DNA of 64,000 bases from Strigops habroptila (lineage: Eukaryota; Chordata; Aves; Psittaciformes; Psittacidae). A program made the translations under genes and the position numbers. The notes under the pieces are model-generated. The model had not been told where the DNA came from. It saw only the letters and a program-made list of their open reading frames with translations, and ran no database searches. Where the stretch lies: the NCBI RefSeq assembly GCF_004027225.2, contig NC_044283.2:13410992-13474991 (forward strand). The letters run 5' to 3'. Positions 60,421 through 64,000 of this stretch are shown here, one piece after another (within the stretch, counting starts at the first letter, position 1; each line of letters opens with the position of its first letter).

Positions 60421-63400
60421 ATGGCATAACCATTACCAACAGCAGGAGTGTCTAAACACCCTTCTGTGTTCTAGTTTAGAGAGAGAAAAAACCAAATGGC
60501 TTGTAATTGGGAACTCATACAGTTTGAGGTTCTCATTTTTATTCCACTGAAGAGAATAATAAAGTTGCCTGCGGACAACTCATCCACATACATGATCCAA
60601 AAAGCACCAGACATTAATTGAACTAAGTTAGTAGTCAGGTCTTAAAAATGAGGACACCTTAAATTGAATTATCTGTCAGAAAACTGAATCATTGTCGTTT
60701 CTCAAACATGAGTTCAGACTCTTGATCTGTATTACTGTAACAGCCACTAATCTTCAGTGAGACATTATCCTACAACCTGTCTTAATACAGACTTCTGTTT
60801 TTTCCTAGGTATTAAATATACTGCATGCGCCATTTTTCTGTACAAGCTCTTCTTTCCTCCACTCGGTAGCAGTAAATGCTGAGGATATAATTTTTGCTTG
60901 GAAACAGTTTCATGAAACAACCAAGCCTAATTTGTGAAGCCTAATTCTGTTTTATTAACTGTTGCTCTCTCAATGTCCTCAATTTCTCTGAACTTCTCCA
61001 CAAAACTCACTCTACTCTCTGTGTGACAGGTATTTGAAATGCTCCCATCACCATCTCTTTCAAACAAAATCAAAAGCAAAAGTGAATGAATGAAGAAAGG
61101 AGAACTATGAACTGAGAAATCCAAGCTGTCCTTGGTAGGTTCACTGGGAAATTAAACAAGCTGCTTTTCTGTCTATTGCTTCAACACTTGGGTAGCAAAA
61201 TAGTTTGGAAATGTAGAATGTCTTCATCAGTCTGCTGAAAATGTGCATCTGAAGATGAATATAATACTGAAGATCTATACTGGTTCTGCATGAGATAAAA
61301 TTAAGCAGACGAAAGACATTTGAGGTCTAGGATGAACATCTGTTTTGATAATGATCATCAGAGTGATTTTTCCAGAGGCAAATAAATCAAGATACCCTTC
61401 ACTTTGCATCACAGCTGTGTCAAATGGAAATGAGAAAGCATGGCAGAGCAGAGCAGAGATTGGAGGGGACAGTATGAGTGGAAAGCAGTTCTGGCTCAGC
61501 TTCTTGAAGCTTTTAAAAAAATGGCAGAAAAGGTCAGAGAGGAGTTGATGAAAAAGCATTTGTTACAATGGATTATGCAGTAGGTCCTACCAAATTGGTC
61601 AGGTAAAAGATCGCCCATATCTTACTTTTTCCTCCAACTTGCACTTTTCCAACCCTTCCTGCAGTGGTACTGGCATGATTGTGCCAGGATCCCTTTGATG
61701 AGACACTTTAACCAAGACTAGAGACAACCTAGTCCATGAGCTTTTGTCAGGTGAAGCTGCTTCTGTCCATCTGGCAATAACACGCTACTTACTTTAGCGT
61801 GACTTTACCATACCATTAACTACGTGTGTGGAGTGAGCAGAGCCCCATTTCTTCTTAAGACTTATGTACAAATCACAGGGATGTAGCTGGAAAGCATGTT
61901 ACATACATATTTGAAGCACCACCACAGTCTCAGACCTGAATTTTTGTCACAAAAATAATACCATAAAAAAGTTAAAGGATCTTAGATCTAGTCTACTGTC
62001 TTTTCTTTGATGCAGCATTGTACACAAGTTCACAGAGAAGGCAGGAACTCGAATTCCTACTTTTCTTTCCTTTGCTTTCCCAGGCCTTTTATTTTGTTCT
62101 GCCTTCATGCTTTTGAGACATAAAATCAATTGTTCTGTTAATTGTACTTCTAGATCAAGCATTTTGCTCAAAACACGGGGTGCAGGATTTTTTCTACTGA
62201 CAAAGTTTTCATTTCATGACCGTTGTTGTATTGGTGTTTCCATTTTCTGAGTCACTAAGCCAGCATCTGAGGCTTCATAAAGTAGTTTTGATTCAGGTAA
62301 GAAATAGCAAACTATAAATCCAGTGGGTTATAGGAGTAATTTCATCTAAAAAGTGTATGCACACAGTTCTGCTTCACTGAACTTGAAGAGAGCTTGGTGA
62401 GAGCTTGCTTTGCTCCAAAATGTCAGGTCACTGGCCCCCACTTCTGGGGCACTGGATCTGGCTCTTTGGATGGCCAGCCCTGTCACCATACACAGCTGGT
62501 GGGAGCAGAACAGGACCACTCTCTCCCACTCTCCTCTCCACTCCCAGCTCAGGAAAGCCCTCTTTAGGTGGGATCCTTTGAAGGCAGCCACAAGCTTTGC
62601 TTGTGCTCAGAGCTAGCGATGCATAAATGCATGGCTGCATGCACTTGGGTTTCTAGCCCAGCCAATGGATGGAACCAAAAATAGAAAAGATGATAAAACA
62701 TTAGGGAGGGGCTGAAGCAAAGTTGCAAACAAGATAGGCCTACTGGCACAGCAGAAGGGATTAAACATCTGCATGGGTCAAATACCGAGCAGGACAAGCT
62801 AAGATGACCAAAACCTTCTTCACAGCACTCCACGCTTGAGTTATTAAAAATGGAAAGTTCACATGGTGCCACTGCATCCTTAGCTGTGCTGTTACAGGTC
62901 TTTGTCCTGCTGAACACTTATCCCTCTAAGCCATTAAGTGGGTACATCGTAAAACACAGACATGTCATCCAGCATCAGAAAGCAGATGAAGGCAGCAGTT
63001 GCAGGTAATCCTCTGGCTGGAGCAGGCAGGAAAGCAAGTGTTTCACAGTACCCTAATAATTGCCATGCCCAGTTAACCAGGAAAACTGCCAGGGAGCAGA
63101 TTCACTGTAATGCATCTGAGCAATGAATAAGTGAGGTAAACTGTCTTAAGTACAGTAATTCATCTCAGTTTTGTCTGCAAGATGTTTCACAGCAGTGTCC
63201 AATATAATTGAATCAGTATCTGCTAGCATGTCTTTCCCAGGGGGGCTGCCATTAAATCCTCGCTGAGTTGTTGTCTTGCTGTGGTTAAGACTAAACGATT
63301 CAGAAGTACCTCATATTAAAAAACTATTTTACAGAGCTTGGACCAGATTCTACTGTCAGCTACAGTAGTGCTACATCATACAGTGTGTGATCACCCTGAT

Positions 63401-64000
63401 ACTGCACCCAAGTAAAAATCCACATTTTAAAGCTAGAGAAAAGCCAGAATTTCCACCTTTTGAAATGACTGCCAGCTCATTAGAAGCTCCCGACTTGCCT
63501 CCCTGCCATGCACACGCTCAAAAACATTGTTATAGTGCACAGTTAAAAGGATACATCTTTAGAAGCAATAAAGTGAAAAACCACCTAGCTAGCACTCCAG
63601 CAGCCCAATGCTGGCCTGATTCCCCTACTTAGGAAGACAGGAATGGCAATCTTTTTGAATGCAAGGGAGACTTTCCAGGGGTGGGGAGTGGAGGGAAGTG
63701 TAGGCCTTTTGTGGATTCCATGGAACAATGAAGAAATCACTTGGACTTCGAAATGCAGGAGAAGGAATTAGTTTATCTCAGTTGAACTGAAAGCCCTAAA
63801 AAACTCAGACATGCCTTGGCCATTCAAAACATCAAATCTAAAAGAAAACCAAATTAAAGGAAGAATGTAAAGATTTGAAATTTGCAAATTTGTCAGATTC
63901 AGACCACTTTCAAATAGACCTGAATCCTTGGTGAGAGTAAACTGGTGTTGCATATTATAGTTTGAATTAGTATCAGTTATTTGAGGTGAATGGATCTGTG
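60421..64000. other. Intergenic DNA, no gene seen
   Basis: No gene, RNA or recognisable repeat was found to the end of the window. Open frames such as 62346-62917 are short, overlap on both strands and match nothing I know. Confidence 0.55.

Noticed and set aside
1..64000. CRISPR arrays, operons, bacterial mobile elements, tRNA or rRNA genes
   Set aside because: No regularly spaced repeats, no closely packed ORFs and no tRNA or rRNA signatures were seen; the sequence is vertebrate nuclear DNA.

Overview
This is a vertebrate, almost certainly avian, nuclear genome window, probably from a neoavian bird (the species cannot be fixed from this sequence). Evidence: interspersed CR1 non-LTR retrotransposons ending in the ATTCTATG-type tail, avian-type solo ERV LTRs, old MIR-like SINE remnants, split genes with GT-AG introns, and very low gene density. 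Only two protein-coding genes can be supported, and both are recognised by their protein sequence.

Layout. 1-6409: first intron of STK32B, a serine/threonine kinase gene on the minus strand. 6410-6461: coding part of STK32B exon 1, inside a strong CpG island (about 6236-7270) that carries its promoter. 7271-33000: about 26 kb of intergenic DNA between two divergently transcribed genes, with scattered CR1 copies (7.3, 15.0-15.6, 19.3 and 24.1 kb) and no recognisable gene. 33118-35131: CYTL1 (cytokine-like protein 1), complete on the plus strand in four coding exons, 133 residues, with a signal peptide and six mature cysteines; AATAAA at 35691 probably ends the transcript. 35716-64000: gene-free DNA with CR1 pieces (39.8, 40.6, 43.7, 45.2-46.1 and 60.2 kb), two solo LTRs (38.9-39.3 and 51.0-51.6 kb) and a MIR-like remnant. 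In other amniotes the next gene on that side is MSX1, from memory of the human 4p16 order; it is not in the window.

How the genes relate: the head-to-head STK32B/CYTL1 order is the same as in human. The two promoters are about 26 kb apart and of different type: a CpG island for the kinase, and a CpG-poor, TATA-like tissue-type promoter for the secreted protein. They are neighbours, not a pathway.

I found no convincing previously undescribed system. The most useful second looks are: the inverted pair of solo LTRs with 5-bp target duplications; a CR1 locus with inverted 5' and 3' parts; a second in-frame start in STK32B exon 1 that would remove a myristoylation signal; an open reading frame through retained CYTL1 intron 1; and an unexplained 215-codon ORF at 27.6-28.25 kb.
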